DNA of 64,000 bases from Proteiniphilum sp. X52 (GTDB lineage Bacteria > Bacteroidota > Bacteroidia > Bacteroidales > Dysgonomonadaceae): the NCBI RefSeq assembly GCF_003712195.1, contig NZ_RDSD01000007.1, positions 62,001 through 126,000 of the forward strand, given 5' to 3'. Positions within the stretch are counted from its first letter, which is position 1; each line of letters opens with the position of its first letter. The translations under genes and the position numbers were made by a program. The notes beneath the pieces are model-generated. The model had not been told where the DNA came from, ran no database searches, and was given only the letters and a program-made list of their open reading frames with translations. Below are positions 17,918 through 26,648 of the stretch, piece by piece.

Positions 17918-18997
17918 ATGATGAGAGTAAAATATTTGATTCTGGCGTCTTTTCTTACGATCGCCTTCGGTGTATCCGCACAGAAGACAACCCGGGTAAA
18001 TGCTATCAAGGCCAATAACTACGGTGTCATTTATTCATTGCCAAAGACCTCGTTCGAGGTAACGTTATTAGTGAAGAAAACGACTTACCGGAAAGGGGAG
18101 TTCTACCCCTACGCACAACGTTACCTGGGGATAGAAAACCCTGTCACTGAGGACAAAATTGTGCACACATTGGAAGATATCTCCATAATGAATAAGGGGA
18201 TAGCCGACAAGAATAACTCTTTTATGGTAGCATTCCGTGCCAACTCGTTAGAACCTTTCGTCCATCTCCGGGAAGACGGAGTGATCGTCACCATCAATGC
18301 TGATCCCGATCCTGAGGCTACCCAGGCTTTAGCAATTCCCGAAGGAAAGGTCCCGTCGGGTAATCCGCGCAACTATCTTTCCCAGGAAGCCCTGATGGCC
18401 GGCTCTACGGCAAAGCAGGCCGAGTTGGTGGCCCGGCAGATATTCGGGCTACGCGCCAGCAGAACAGACATATTGACCGGAGAAGCGGAAAACATGCCTC
18501 CTGACGGGAATGCATACAAGGTAGTGATGGATGAAATCAATCTGCAGGAGAAAACACTGACGGAGTTATTTGCAGGCAGCGAAAAGGTCGAGTACTTTAC
18601 TCACAGCTATACGGTTGTTCCCGATGAGAGAGATATTGATCGCAGGGTGATAGGCCGTTTTTCCGAGAAACTGGGACCTGTGGATGCAGATAACCTTGCC
18701 GGAGAACCCATTTACCTCTCTCTGGTGAATAAAACCCCAAAGGTGGAGATGCCATTATCCGAGCGCGATTTGAAACGATTAGAAAATAAACTCAGTGACG
18801 GGATTGTCTACAATGTTCCGGGAAAAGCCACCTTGACCATTGAATTCAAAAACACGACACTGGCAAACAAAGAGGTAGACGTGGCACAATACGGTACCCA
18901 GGATGTCCTTGTAAGGAGGATGTTCGACAACGCCAAGCAGCCGATCAAAGTATATTTCTACCCGGAGTTAGGTGCTATCAAGCAGATTATTCAATAG
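17918..18997 (+). CDS. DUF4831 family exported protein
   Basis: 359 aa with an N-terminal signal peptide (cut after GVSAQ, about residue 22). I recognise the DUF4831 family found in Bacteroidetes: YSLPKTSFEV near the start of the mature chain and the GEFYPYAQRYLGI segment. Its function is unknown. It is mostly predicted beta structure with no catalytic motif I can see. It is followed 81 bp later by the DUF3298 lipoprotein on the same strand. Function cannot be assigned from context. Confidence 0.85.
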   Translation: MMRVKYLILASFLTIAFGVSAQKTTRVNAIKANNYGVIYSLPKTSFEVTLLVKKTTYRKGEFYPYAQRYLGIENPVTEDKIVHTLEDISIMNKGIADKNNSFMVAFRANSLEPFVHLREDGVIVTINADPDPEATQALAIPEGKVPSGNPRNYLSQEALMAGSTAKQAELVARQIFGLRASRTDILTGEAENMPPDGNAYKVVMDEINLQEKTLTELFAGSEKVEYFTHSYTVVPDERDIDRRVIGRFSEKLGPVDADNLAGEPIYLSLVNKTPKVEMPLSERDLKRLENKLSDGIVYNVPGKATLTIEFKNTTLANKEVDVAQYGTQDVLVRRMFDNAKQPIKVYFYPELGAIKQIIQ

Positions 18998-19023
18998 AGG
19001 TGAGTCGTTTTGAGTCGCCCGCG

Positions 19024-19040
19024 CTCAACGAAAACGTTCA
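19024..19040 (+). repeat. Dispersed AACGAAAACGTTCA motif, copy 2
   Basis: CTCAACGAAAACGTTCA, 39 bp before the DUF3298 start, immediately after a partial copy of the other dispersed repeat (GAGTCGCC at about 19012). The two families meet here and again at 54507-54656. Confidence 0.6.
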
Positions 19041-19078
19041 ATAAATCTGTATATAATTAAAGACTAAAACTGAATTTT

Positions 19079-19948
19079 ATGACAATCAAGACTAAATCGG
19101 CCTTATCTGTGACTATTATTTTTCTTTCCCTCGGATTGGGATTATTTACCAACTGTACCGGAAGAGGAGGTGAAAAATCATCCAGGATAGATTTTGACAG
19201 TATTGTGGTGGCACGGCATATCCCGCTGTTGCAGGAGAACGATACCACCCTGCCCTATGCGGATGTGAATATTTCTTATACTTACCCTGTGAAATTCAGG
19301 GATAGTGAAAGCTTGGCGCGTCTACGACAAATATTCCAGGGGACATTCTTCGGCGACAGCAATTACGACTCTTTCTCTCCACAAGAATCGGTAGATCAAT
19401 ATCTTAAGGATTACACAGACCGGTATCAATCATTGTCGAACCACTATTACGAAGACAAAGCACGCATAGAAGGAAAGATGCCCTCATGGTACTGGTACAT
19501 CATGAATAACAGCAATAAAATACTGTTCCAACACGATTCGCTGTTGAGTTATGCCGTCGAGTACAGTGACTATGAGGGAGGCGCGCATGGCTCCTACCGG
19601 ATCACCTATACCAATGTCGACCTGAATGAGCTGGTCACCCTCACGGAAGAGGATCTGTTCGTGCCGGGCTATTTCAAGCCGCTTACGGAAAAAATTGTGG
19701 CCCAGTTGATGAGGAATTACGACGCGGATGTCCCTGACTCCCTTCTCATGAGGGGGTTCTTCACGCTTGAAGATATTGTGCCTAACAACAACTTCTGGCT
19801 CGATGCCGAAAATATTCATTACTCCTACAACCAGTATGAGATCGCTCCTTATGCTATGGGAGTTATTGATGTATCGCTACCCTATACCCAACTGTCGGAT
19901 ATATTATTGCCGGATGGTGCTATTTCAAAGTATTTTCTGAAAAAATAA
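19079..19948 (+). CDS. DUF3298 lipoprotein, paralogue A
   Basis: 289 aa. The N-terminal signal has a lipoprotein-like Cys (LFTNC, about residue 22). The C-terminal two thirds fit DUF3298 (RsiV/PdaC-like): YEGGAHGSYRITYTNVDL and then LTEEDLF and the closing IAPYAMGVIDVSLPYTQLSD segment. Its role in Bacteroidetes is unknown; related domains in RsiV bind lysozyme, but that cannot be transferred on this evidence. A second member lies at 48531-49436 with the same signal-spacer-domain plan, though the GGAHG-like motif there is GGAASYDSYRNYV. Confidence 0.85.
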   Translation: MTIKTKSALSVTIIFLSLGLGLFTNCTGRGGEKSSRIDFDSIVVARHIPLLQENDTTLPYADVNISYTYPVKFRDSESLARLRQIFQGTFFGDSNYDSFSPQESVDQYLKDYTDRYQSLSNHYYEDKARIEGKMPSWYWYIMNNSNKILFQHDSLLSYAVEYSDYEGGAHGSYRITYTNVDLNELVTLTEEDLFVPGYFKPLTEKIVAQLMRNYDADVPDSLLMRGFFTLEDIVPNNNFWLDAENIHYSYNQYEIAPYAMGVIDVSLPYTQLSDILLPDGAISKYFLKK

Positions 19949-20006
19949 ACTGGAGATTTTTCCCTGATTTCACTTATACTTCTCATTGAACATGATAATA
20001 TTGATA

Positions 20007-20033
20007 AGGGTGCATCACAATGCGGTGCACCCT
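20007..20033 (+). terminator. Terminator after the DUF3298 gene
   Basis: Perfect 8-bp stem AGGGTGCA/TGCACCCT (20007-20014, 20026-20033) followed by CCCTTTA. It separates the + strand DUF3298 gene from the converging YceI gene. Confidence 0.6.
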
Positions 20034-20131
20034 CCCTTTAGATACTTCCCTGTTCTGAAATAATCTCAAATCTTCAATTCTGGGACTTGATTTTCCATTT
20101 TTCAGATATTCAGTTCCACTTTATTCAGGAA

Positions 20132-20701
20132 TCAATTGCTCTTGAATTCAAGGAAAAGGGTAATAAATACCTCTTTGCCGATAGCTGCCCCGTCAGGGTC
20201 AAAAGCGATGTTGTAATCCAGGCGGTTGATCTGGTGCTTGGCGGTAAAACCGACCACCTCCGTTCCGTCTTCCCCTTTCACGGCGCCACCGTAGACCACG
20301 TCAAAGGTGACATCTTTGGCAACATCCTTGATCTGGAGCTTACCATGTAACTTGTAGTTGTTGTCTTCCACCTTTTCGATACCCGTACTTTCAAATGACA
20401 TGATAGGGAACCGTTCCACTTCAAAAAAATCAGCGCTCCGTAAATGGTCGTCACGCATGGGTATGCCGGTATTGATACTTTCCACCTCCACATTGAAAAA
20501 GACCCTTGCCGACTCCAACTGGCCCGGACTACCAATAATGGCACCGTCGAATTGGTCGAATCGGCCCTGGACAAACGTGATACCGTTATGTTTCACCTTG
20601 AAATTCACCGAAGCGTGTGCCGGATCCACTTTATAATTGGATTGCGCCATTACGCCAAAACAGGCGGTAAAGATGATCGAAAAAAATAATCCTCTCTTCA
20701 T
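20132..20701 (-). CDS. YceI-family periplasmic lipocalin-like protein
   Basis: 189 aa with a signal peptide cut after GVMAQ (about residue 20). The YceI signature is clear: YKVDPAHASVNFKVKH at the mature start, FEVERFPIMSFEST and LQIKDVAKDVTFDV in the middle, and a closing FITLFLEFKSN strand. YceI proteins form a beta-barrel that binds isoprenoid or fatty amide ligands in the periplasm; the ligand here is unknown. It is transcribed alone. The 301-bp region upstream (20702-21002) belongs to the sufB leader on the other strand. Confidence 0.92.
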   Translation of the reverse strand: MKRGLFFSIIFTACFGVMAQSNYKVDPAHASVNFKVKHNGITFVQGRFDQFDGAIIGSPGQLESARVFFNVEVESINTGIPMRDDHLRSADFFEVERFPIMSFESTGIEKVEDNNYKLHGKLQIKDVAKDVTFDVVYGGAVKGEDGTEVVGFTAKHQINRLDYNIAFDPDGAAIGKEVFITLFLEFKSN

Positions 20702-20845
20702 ACGTTATTTTTAAATCCTCCATGATACTCCTACCGCTCGCGGCGGGGGTATTCATTGAATTGATATACTGATTAACATACGGAAAGGAATGATTGTTCA
20801 ATCTTTACCCAGGTGACCCATTCAAAGGAATTGGAGAAAAACCAC

Positions 20846-20853
20846 TATCTTTG
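20846..20853 (+). promoter_or_regulatory. -7 element upstream of sufB
   Basis: TATCTTTG, exact TAnnTTTG. It implies a 5' leader of about 145 nt before sufB, unusually long for this window. No clear -33 TTTG at 19 nt. Confidence 0.4.
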
Positions 20854-20867
20854 TACAACAAAAGCGT

Positions 20868-20946
20868 CGGCTGGGTTGTTAGTAAAAGCCGGAGGCTTTG
20901 TCTCCCGTGATGAATCGGGCCTGACCGGCCGGAAATGGGCTTTTTT
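20868..20946 (+). other. Structured sufB leader with alternative hairpins and T6 tract
   Basis: The segment AAAAGCC at 20884-20890 can pair three ways: upstream with CGGCT (20868-20872, using AGCCG 20887-20891), locally with GGCTTT (20894-20899), or downstream with GGGCTTTT (20937-20944), which runs into TTTTTT (20941-20946). CCCG/CGGG and CCGGCCGG add further stems between. This is what a transcription attenuator looks like. I could not match it to a known riboswitch. Confidence 0.45.
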
Positions 20947-21002
20947 CGTCACCCTGTTCGTTTATCGCGGGAAAAGTCCAATACAAATAAATATAATGAG
21001 TT

Positions 21003-22454
21003 ATGCAGGAATTAGACCAAGATCAAATATTAAGCGAGTTAACTACTCAGGATTATAAATTCGGTTTCACCACCGATGTGGAAACTGAAGTGATTGAGAA
21101 AGGACTGAATGAGGATGTCATCCGGTTGATTTCGGCAAAGAAGGGGGAACCTGACTGGTTGCTCGAATTCCGGTTGAAATCTTATCGCCACTGGTTGACG
21201 ATGGAAATGCCGGATTGGCCGCATCTGAAAATCCCCGAGATCGATTATCAGGACATCATCTATTATGCCGATCCCACCAAGAAGAAAAGTCCGAAAAGCC
21301 TGGACGAGGTGGATCCGGAATTATTGAGGACTTTTGAACGTCTGGGAATCCCGCTTGAAGAACAGAAGCAGCTTACAGGTGTCGCGGTAGACGCCGTGAT
21401 GGATAGTGTTTCCATCAAAACCACTTTCAAGGAGGTGCTTGCCGAGAAAGGGATTATCTTCTGCTCGTTCAGTGAAGCGGTAAGGCATCACCCTGATCTG
21501 GTAAGGAAATATTTGGGAACGGTTGTCCCCTATAAGGATAACTATTATGCAGCGCTGAACTCAGCCGTGTTCAGTGACGGTTCATTCGTATATATTCCGG
21601 AAGGTGTGCGCTGTCCGATGGAACTTTCCACCTACTTCCGTATCAACGCGGCCAATACCGGCCAGTTTGAACGCACACTTATCGTGGCAGAAAACAATGC
21701 TTACGTGAGCTACCTGGAAGGGTGTACCGCTCCCATCCGTGACGAGAACCAATTGCATGCGGCGATCGTGGAAATCATCGCTCTCGATCATGCCGAAGTG
21801 AAGTACTCCACGGTACAGAACTGGTACCCGGGCGATAAAGAAGGAAAAGGGGGTGTCTATAATTTCGTCACCAAGCGGGGTATTTGTAAAGGGATCCACT
21901 CCAAAATCGCTTGGACACAGGTGGAGACCGGATCGGCCATCACATGGAAATACCCCTCCTGTATTCTGGCGGGAGACTACTCGGTAGGTGAATTTTACTC
22001 CGTCGCGGTGACCAACCACTATCAACAGGCCGACACCGGCACCAAGATGATCCATATAGGGAAAAACACCCGCAGCCGCATCGTCTCCAAAGGGATCTCC
22101 GCGGGCAATAGCCAGAACAGCTACCGGGGATTGGTGAAGGTAACCCAAAAAGCGGAAAACGCGCGTAACCACTCGCAATGCGACAGCCTGCTGCTGACCG
22201 ACCATTGTGGGGCACACACTTTCCCTTACACCGATATCCACAATCCTACGGCGGTACTTGAGCATGAGGCGACCACCTCCAAGATCAGTGAAGACCAGAT
22301 TTTCTACTGTAACCAACGCGGTTTAGGGGAAGAAGAAGCCATCGGGCTGATCGTAAACGGATATGTGAAGGAAGTGGTGAATAAGCTGCCAATGGAATTT
22401 GCCGTGGAGGCGCAAAAATTACTTCAGATCAGTCTGGAAGGAAGCGTCGGATAG
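21003..22454 (+). CDS. sufB: Fe-S cluster assembly scaffold SufB
   Basis: SufB forms the SufBC2D scaffold on which Fe-S clusters are built in the cytosol. 483 aa, normal length. Family segments seen: [58 protein letters not shown] and the C-terminal [19 protein letters not shown] with FAVEAQKLL. The start used is ATG 21003 (MQELDQDQI). Oddly, no sufC or sufD follows: the next gene is ung on the opposite strand 34 bp away. In most Bacteroidetes I know of, sufB, sufC and sufD are adjacent. Confidence 0.95.
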   Translation: MQELDQDQILSELTTQDYKFGFTTDVETEVIEKGLNEDVIRLISAKKGEPDWLLEFRLKSYRHWLTMEMPDWPHLKIPEIDYQDIIYYADPTKKKSPKSLDEVDPELLRTFERLGIPLEEQKQLTGVAVDAVMDSVSIKTTFKEVLAEKGIIFCSFSEAVRHHPDLVRKYLGTVVPYKDNYYAALNSAVFSDGSFVYIPEGVRCPMELSTYFRINAANTGQFERTLIVAENNAYVSYLEGCTAPIRDENQLHAAIVEIIALDHAEVKYSTVQNWYPGDKEGKGGVYNFVTKRGICKGIHSKIAWTQVETGSAITWKYPSCILAGDYSVGEFYSVAVTNHYQQADTGTKMIHIGKNTRSRIVSKGISAGNSQNSYRGLVKVTQKAENARNHSQCDSLLLTDHCGAHTFPYTDIHNPTAVLEHEATTSKISEDQIFYCNQRGLGEEEAIGLIVNGYVKEVVNKLPMEFAVEAQKLLQISLEGSVG

Positions 22455-22488
22455 CTCCTTGACAGGTTATCCGACACCCTCCCCGACC

Positions 22489-23151
22489 CTACCAGTGGAT
22501 CGGCTCCATGTTATGAGCCGAAAGGTATTCATTGGCTTTGCTAAAGTGCTTATTACCAAAGAATCCCCGGTGGGCTGACAGTGGCGAAGGGTGCGGCGAC
22601 TTGAGCACAAGATGCCTGTTCGTGTCGATATTTGCCCCTTTTCGCTGGGCATAAGCCCCCCAAAGGATAAAAACCAGATGATCGCGCTTTTCAGCCAAAC
22701 ACCTGATGGCGGCATCGGTGAATTCTTCCCATCCTCTTCCCTGGTGTGATCCCGCCCGATGCGCCCGCACCGTCAGGGTGGCATTCAGCAGAAGCACTCC
22801 CTGTTCCGCCCACCTCGTCAGATTTCCGGAGCGGGGCGCGGGGATTCCCAAATCATCCTCTATCTCCTTGAAGATATTAACCAATGAAGGGGGGATCTGT
22901 ACTCCATCGTTCACGGAGAAGCACAACCCATGCGCCTGTCCCGGCTCATGATAGGGATCCTGTCCCACTATCACCACCTTCACCTTGTCGAAGGGACAAC
23001 TGTTGAATGCGTTGAAAATCAGCCTTGCCGGCGGATATACGGTTTTGGCCATATACTCTTCCCGCACGAAATGGGTCAATGTGCTGAAATAAGGTTTTTC
23101 AAACTCCTGCTGAAGGTGCACCTTCCAGCTTTCCTCTATTTTTACATCCAT
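22489..23151 (-). CDS. ung: Uracil-DNA glycosylase
   Basis: Removes uracil from DNA in base-excision repair. Family 1 UDG: the water-activating loop GQDPYH with GQAHGLCFSV after it, and the Leu-intercalation loop HPSPLSAHRGFFG. The ORF opens at 23262, but the 37 extra residues are not UDG-like; ATG 23151 gives MDVKIEESWKVHL and 220 aa, the usual length. It converges on sufB with a gap of 34 bp. Confidence 0.95.
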   Translation of the reverse strand: MDVKIEESWKVHLQQEFEKPYFSTLTHFVREEYMAKTVYPPARLIFNAFNSCPFDKVKVVIVGQDPYHEPGQAHGLCFSVNDGVQIPPSLVNIFKEIEDDLGIPAPRSGNLTRWAEQGVLLLNATLTVRAHRAGSHQGRGWEEFTDAAIRCLAEKRDHLVFILWGAYAQRKGANIDTNRHLVLKSPHPSPLSAHRGFFGNKHFSKANEYLSAHNMEPIHW

Positions 23152-23278
23152 ATGCTGTTTTTTGATTGACTTGAGTGATCTCGCCCATTCCGTTTGTATC
23201 AGAATGAGAGTGCTAAGGTAATAAGAATTTAAAAGTAAAGAAAAGGGAATGGAAGAATACAACCAAGAGGGGAAGCCA

Positions 23279-24316
23279 TCAGATAAGGAAAACGCCCTGT
23301 CTTCTGGCTTCGTCTTTCATTTCACGCGGCCAGAGACTGGCCTGGATCTCTCCGATATGTGCTTTGCGAAGATAATACATACACAGCCTGGATTGTCCTA
23401 TCCCCCCCCCGATGGACAGGGGTAATTCCCCATTCATCAATCGTCGATGGAAATAGAGCGACAGGCGGTCTTCCTTGCCGCACAACGCCAATTGCCGTTT
23501 CAGCGCCACAGGGTCCACACGGATACCCATGGAAGATAACTCTACCGACTTCGCCAACACCGGGTTCCAGACCAGCAGATCACCGTTTAACCCTAAATAG
23601 CCGTCACTGTTCGGGGTACTCCAGTCATCGTAATCGGGCGCCCGTCCGTCATGCGGTTCCCCGCCGGACAATGGCGCGCCAATACCTAACACAAAGACAG
23701 CGCCATACTCCCGTGTGACAGCATCTTCCCTCTGTTTGGCGTCCAAGCCCGGATATTTCCGCAATAACTCTTCGGAATGAATGAATGATATCTGGGAGGG
23801 CAGTTGTGGTTTTATCACGGGAAATAACTCATACACAAGATACTCGGTGCGGAGCATGGCGGCATAGATCCGTCTGACCACCTGCTTCAGGAACTCTATT
23901 GTCCTGTCTTTCTCTCCGATAACTAATTCCCAGTCCCATTGATCCACATAGAGCGAGTGAAGATTGTCCAATTCCTCGTCGGCACGGATGGCATTCATAT
24001 CGGTATATATGCCAAAACCCTCCTCTATCTCGTAATCGGCCAGCGTCAACCGTTTCCACTTTGCCAGCGAATGCACTATTTCCGCACTCCGGTCACCCAT
24101 ATCTTTGATCGGAAACCGTACCGGCCGCTCCACACCATTCAGGTCGTCATTAATACCCGTTCCACTCTCCACGAACAGAGGCGCGGTGACACGACGAAGC
24201 CGCAATTCGGATGAGAGGTTGACCTGAAAAAAATCTTTGATATTCTTAATTCCCAGTTCCGTCTGCTTCAGGTTCAGAAGCGGTGCGTAACCGGCAGGAA
24301 TTTGCAGTTTTGACAT
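23279..24316 (-). CDS. asnA: Aspartate-ammonia ligase AsnA
   Basis: Ammonia-dependent asparagine synthetase, class II aaRS-like fold. 345 aa from ATG 24316 (MSKLQIPAGYAPL). The open frame reaches 24391, but a full-consensus promoter at 24349-24379 lies inside that extension, so the shorter start is right. Family segments: VERPVRFPIKDM, DMNAIRADEELDNLHSLYVD, QWDWE, and the C-terminal ELPLSIGGGIGQSRLCMY. It is transcribed toward ung with a 127-bp spacing; probably its own unit. Confidence 0.95.
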   Translation of the reverse strand: MSKLQIPAGYAPLLNLKQTELGIKNIKDFFQVNLSSELRLRRVTAPLFVESGTGINDDLNGVERPVRFPIKDMGDRSAEIVHSLAKWKRLTLADYEIEEGFGIYTDMNAIRADEELDNLHSLYVDQWDWELVIGEKDRTIEFLKQVVRRIYAAMLRTEYLVYELFPVIKPQLPSQISFIHSEELLRKYPGLDAKQREDAVTREYGAVFVLGIGAPLSGGEPHDGRAPDYDDWSTPNSDGYLGLNGDLLVWNPVLAKSVELSSMGIRVDPVALKRQLALCGKEDRLSLYFHRRLMNGELPLSIGGGIGQSRLCMYYLRKAHIGEIQASLWPREMKDEARRQGVFLI

Positions 24317-24348
24317 ATTACTTGAATGTGATTTCGATTTTGAATCCA

Positions 24349-24379
24349 CAAAGATATGATTTTTATTCATTTTGTCAAA
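24349..24379 (-). promoter_or_regulatory. asnA promoter, full Bacteroidetes consensus
   Basis: On the - strand, TTTG (24379-24376), a 19-nt spacer and TATCTTTG (24356-24349). It is one of the clearest promoters in the window and sits 33 bp before the asnA ATG. Confidence 0.65.
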
Positions 24380-24452
24380 TAAAAACCGCATAAAAACATC
24401 ATTATGACAGATTTCCGGTTAAAAAGGGAGCAATTATCACAAAAATCACCCG

Positions 24453-25364
24453 TTAAACAATCATTTTCCCCACAATATCTTTTACCGAGGCGATATGATG
24501 CCGCGCGAGATAGTCGTGAATACCCTCCACCATCTTCACCGATGCCGTCGGGTCGATAAAATTGTATGTGCCCACCTGTACTGCCGTGGCACCTGCCAGA
24601 ATGAATTCTATGGCATCCTGCCAGTTACATATCCCTCCCATTCCGATGACAGGGATCTTCACGGCATGGAACACTTCCCATACCATGCGGACGGCAATCG
24701 GCTTGATACAAGGGCCTGAGAGTCCTCCCGTGATGGTGGAAAGTTTCGGTCTTCTGCTCTCCACATCAATAGCCATCCCCAGGAAGGTGTTGACAAGCGA
24801 TACGGCATCCGCTCCCTCGTCCTCGACGCCACGGGCAATTTCAGTGACATCGGTCACGTTGGGTGATAACTTCACAATCAACGTCTTGGGAAATACTTTA
24901 CGCACTTCCCTTGTGACCTGTGCTGCCGATTGACAGGAAGTACCAAATGCCATGCCGCCTTCCTTCACATTAGGACAGGAGATATTCAGCTCAATAGCCG
25001 GCATCTTGTCAAGATCCGCCAGTTTTTCCGCACAAGCGACATAATCCTCCACAGTAGATCCCGAGACATTCACGATCATATGGGTATCGTAGTCCTTTAT
25101 GACGGGGTAGAGGTGCTCCACAAAATAATCTACCCCTTTGTTCTGAAGGCCGACCGCGTTGAGCATTCCGGACGCCGTTTCAGCCATTCTGGGATAATCG
25201 TTCCCCTGCCGGGGAGCAAGAGTGGTACCCTTCACGAAAATGCCTCCCAGGCGTCCCAAATCAATGAAATCGGCATATTCCGTGCCGTATCCGAATGTGC
25301 CGGAAGCGGTCATCACCGGGTTTTTCAGTCTTAAATCTCCTATATATACTTCTAATCCAGTCAT
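24453..25364 (-). CDS. pyrD: Dihydroorotate dehydrogenase B, catalytic subunit
   Basis: FMN enzyme of pyrimidine synthesis that oxidises dihydroorotate to orotate. 303 aa, class 1B. Seen: [13 protein letters not shown] at the start, [13 protein letters not shown] with the catalytic Cys typical of class 1, [13 protein letters not shown], and the C-terminal FMN phosphate site [19 protein letters not shown] and VQVGTYNF. Class 1B enzymes pass electrons to PyrK, whose gene is 92 bp upstream on the same strand. A dispersed 22-bp repeat lies in the spacer. Confidence 0.96.
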   Translation of the reverse strand: MTGLEVYIGDLRLKNPVMTASGTFGYGTEYADFIDLGRLGGIFVKGTTLAPRQGNDYPRMAETASGMLNAVGLQNKGVDYFVEHLYPVIKDYDTHMIVNVSGSTVEDYVACAEKLADLDKMPAIELNISCPNVKEGGMAFGTSCQSAAQVTREVRKVFPKTLIVKLSPNVTDVTEIARGVEDEGADAVSLVNTFLGMAIDVESRRPKLSTITGGLSGPCIKPIAVRMVWEVFHAVKIPVIGMGGICNWQDAIEFILAGATAVQVGTYNFIDPTASVKMVEGIHDYLARHHIASVKDIVGKMIV

Positions 25365-25386
25365 ATTAGTTTGATTTTCACTATTT

Positions 25387-25408
25387 GAGTCGCCTTCGCT
25401 CCTCGATT
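25387..25408 (+). repeat. Dispersed 22-bp repeat, pyrD-pyrK spacer copy
   Basis: Begins GAGTCGCCTTCGC and ends CCTCGATT. Other copies are at 47859-47880 and three in tandem at 54507-54586. The flank continues with similarity (cATGgCATA, then CATTCAACTTA) up to the pyrK stop codon, as it does at the rsmG stop near 47910, so the repeat unit may be about 75 bp. Confidence 0.7.
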
Positions 25409-25456
25409 TTCACTTCCGGTCATGGCATACCCTCGCAGCTCCTTTGGTCATTCAAC

Positions 25457-26224
25457 TTACCAAAATAGTTCTTTAATGTTAAAAACAGGTCCTTCCGTAC
25501 AGGTGCAGATATTTCCCCGGACTGTTTTCTCCACACAGCAGAGGCAGGCGCCAAAACCACATGCCATCAGATTCTCGAGTGAAGCCTCGCATTCGATGCC
25601 ATGCTCATGGGCATAGTTTGCCACGGCGACCATCATTGGTTTCGGACCGCAGGTATAAATAAAATCATATTTTTTTTCTTTCAGCACGGAATGATGGGTG
25701 ACAAACCCTTTCTCGCCGAACGAACCGTCTTCGGTAGTACAATAGAGCCTACCGTACCGTTCGAAATCGGTCCGTTGCAGGATATCTTTTGCCGATCGTC
25801 CGCCTAACAGAAATTCGGGCTCGATACCGCCCTCTTTGATTTTCTTACCCAGAAAAAGCATCGGGGCAGTCCCCACTCCTCCGCCTATCAACAGGTATTT
25901 GCCATTCCTTTCAGGCAGGGTAAACGAGTTGCCGAGCGGATAGATCAGGTTCATAATCTCTCCTTGATGAATGCTACAGATCTTCTCCGTCCCTTCACCT
26001 ATTTTCCGGATCAAAAGCCATATCTCGTTTTTTTCCTTATCGACAAAATTGACCGATATGGGCCTCCTTAAAAAGACATGGGGTGAATTATCGACCAGTA
26101 TCTGCACAAACTGTCCGGGTTGCATCTCAGGCAATATTTCGTTGCCAGAAGGTGCTACCTTTATCAGATGATTCTGGTCGTTCAGGGCTTCGTTGGAGCG
26201 AACGGTAAAATCAAGTAGTTGCAT
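25457..26224 (-). CDS. pyrK: Dihydroorotate dehydrogenase electron transfer subunit PyrK
   Basis: FAD and [2Fe-2S] subunit that links PyrD to NAD. 255 aa. The N-terminal FAD domain carries FLRRPISVNF; the NAD domain has LLIGGGVGTAPMLFLGK; the C-terminal Cys cluster is MACGFGACLCCVEKT with a further Cys in ICTCTEGPVF, which gives the four iron ligands. It is the first gene of a pyrK-pyrD pair, with pyrD 92 bp downstream. Confidence 0.95.
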   Translation of the reverse strand: MQLLDFTVRSNEALNDQNHLIKVAPSGNEILPEMQPGQFVQILVDNSPHVFLRRPISVNFVDKEKNEIWLLIRKIGEGTEKICSIHQGEIMNLIYPLGNSFTLPERNGKYLLIGGGVGTAPMLFLGKKIKEGGIEPEFLLGGRSAKDILQRTDFERYGRLYCTTEDGSFGEKGFVTHHSVLKEKKYDFIYTCGPKPMMVAVANYAHEHGIECEASLENLMACGFGACLCCVEKTVRGNICTCTEGPVFNIKELFW

Positions 26225-26367
26225 GTGAATTGTTTAATCCTTTCTCTAAATCCATAACATCAAAAGTGATCCTTCCACTGACACGACGGATAGGGACACC
26301 CCTTACTCGGGATAATTTCCTTTATTAAGCACAAAAATACATCTTAATTTTCATACAACAATATTTA

Positions 26368-26548
26368 GAAACTGTTTTGAATTTTACGAGTAATTATTTC
26401 ACCCTTATTTTTCCACTCTTTCATATTCTTTTTCGCGCCTTTGAACTTTCATTTCTTTTAAGTGGCCCGCCACATTTCAATCAATGAAAATCCAAATCCA
26501 TCAAAAAATGGCTGAAAAACAATGGATGAAAAATTCAAAACAGCTTCT
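26368..26548. mobile_element. MITE-like element, copy 2 (181 bp)
   Basis: Left end AGAAACTGTTTTGAATTTT (26368-26386) and right end 26530-26548 are inverted repeats with one mismatch. The first 62 bp are the same as copy 1 at 17736 apart from one base. The interior is longer and unrelated. It sits in the 424-bp gap between pyrK and the methyltransferase gene (26225-26648), which otherwise holds only the hairpin at 26590. Confidence 0.65.
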
Positions 26549-26589
26549 TATTTTCAACGCCAAGGCTGTATGACAATTGATAACATTTG

Positions 26590-26623
26590 ACCCCCAAAAG
26601 TCAAACGAAAAACTTTTGGGGGT
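26590..26623 (-). terminator. Strong hairpin after the methyltransferase gene
   Basis: Perfect 12-bp stem (26590-26601 with 26612-26623; core CCCCCAAAAG/CTTTTGGGGG) 26 bp past the stop of the - strand methyltransferase gene. No long T tract follows. Terminator is the simplest reading. Confidence 0.55.
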
Positions 26624-26648
26624 GGTCACAATTACTTTTATAAACCGG

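Noticed and set aside
20813-21058. 81-codon frame across the sufB leader
   Set aside because: It overlaps the sufB start in another frame and starts upstream of the likely transcription start; no protein features.
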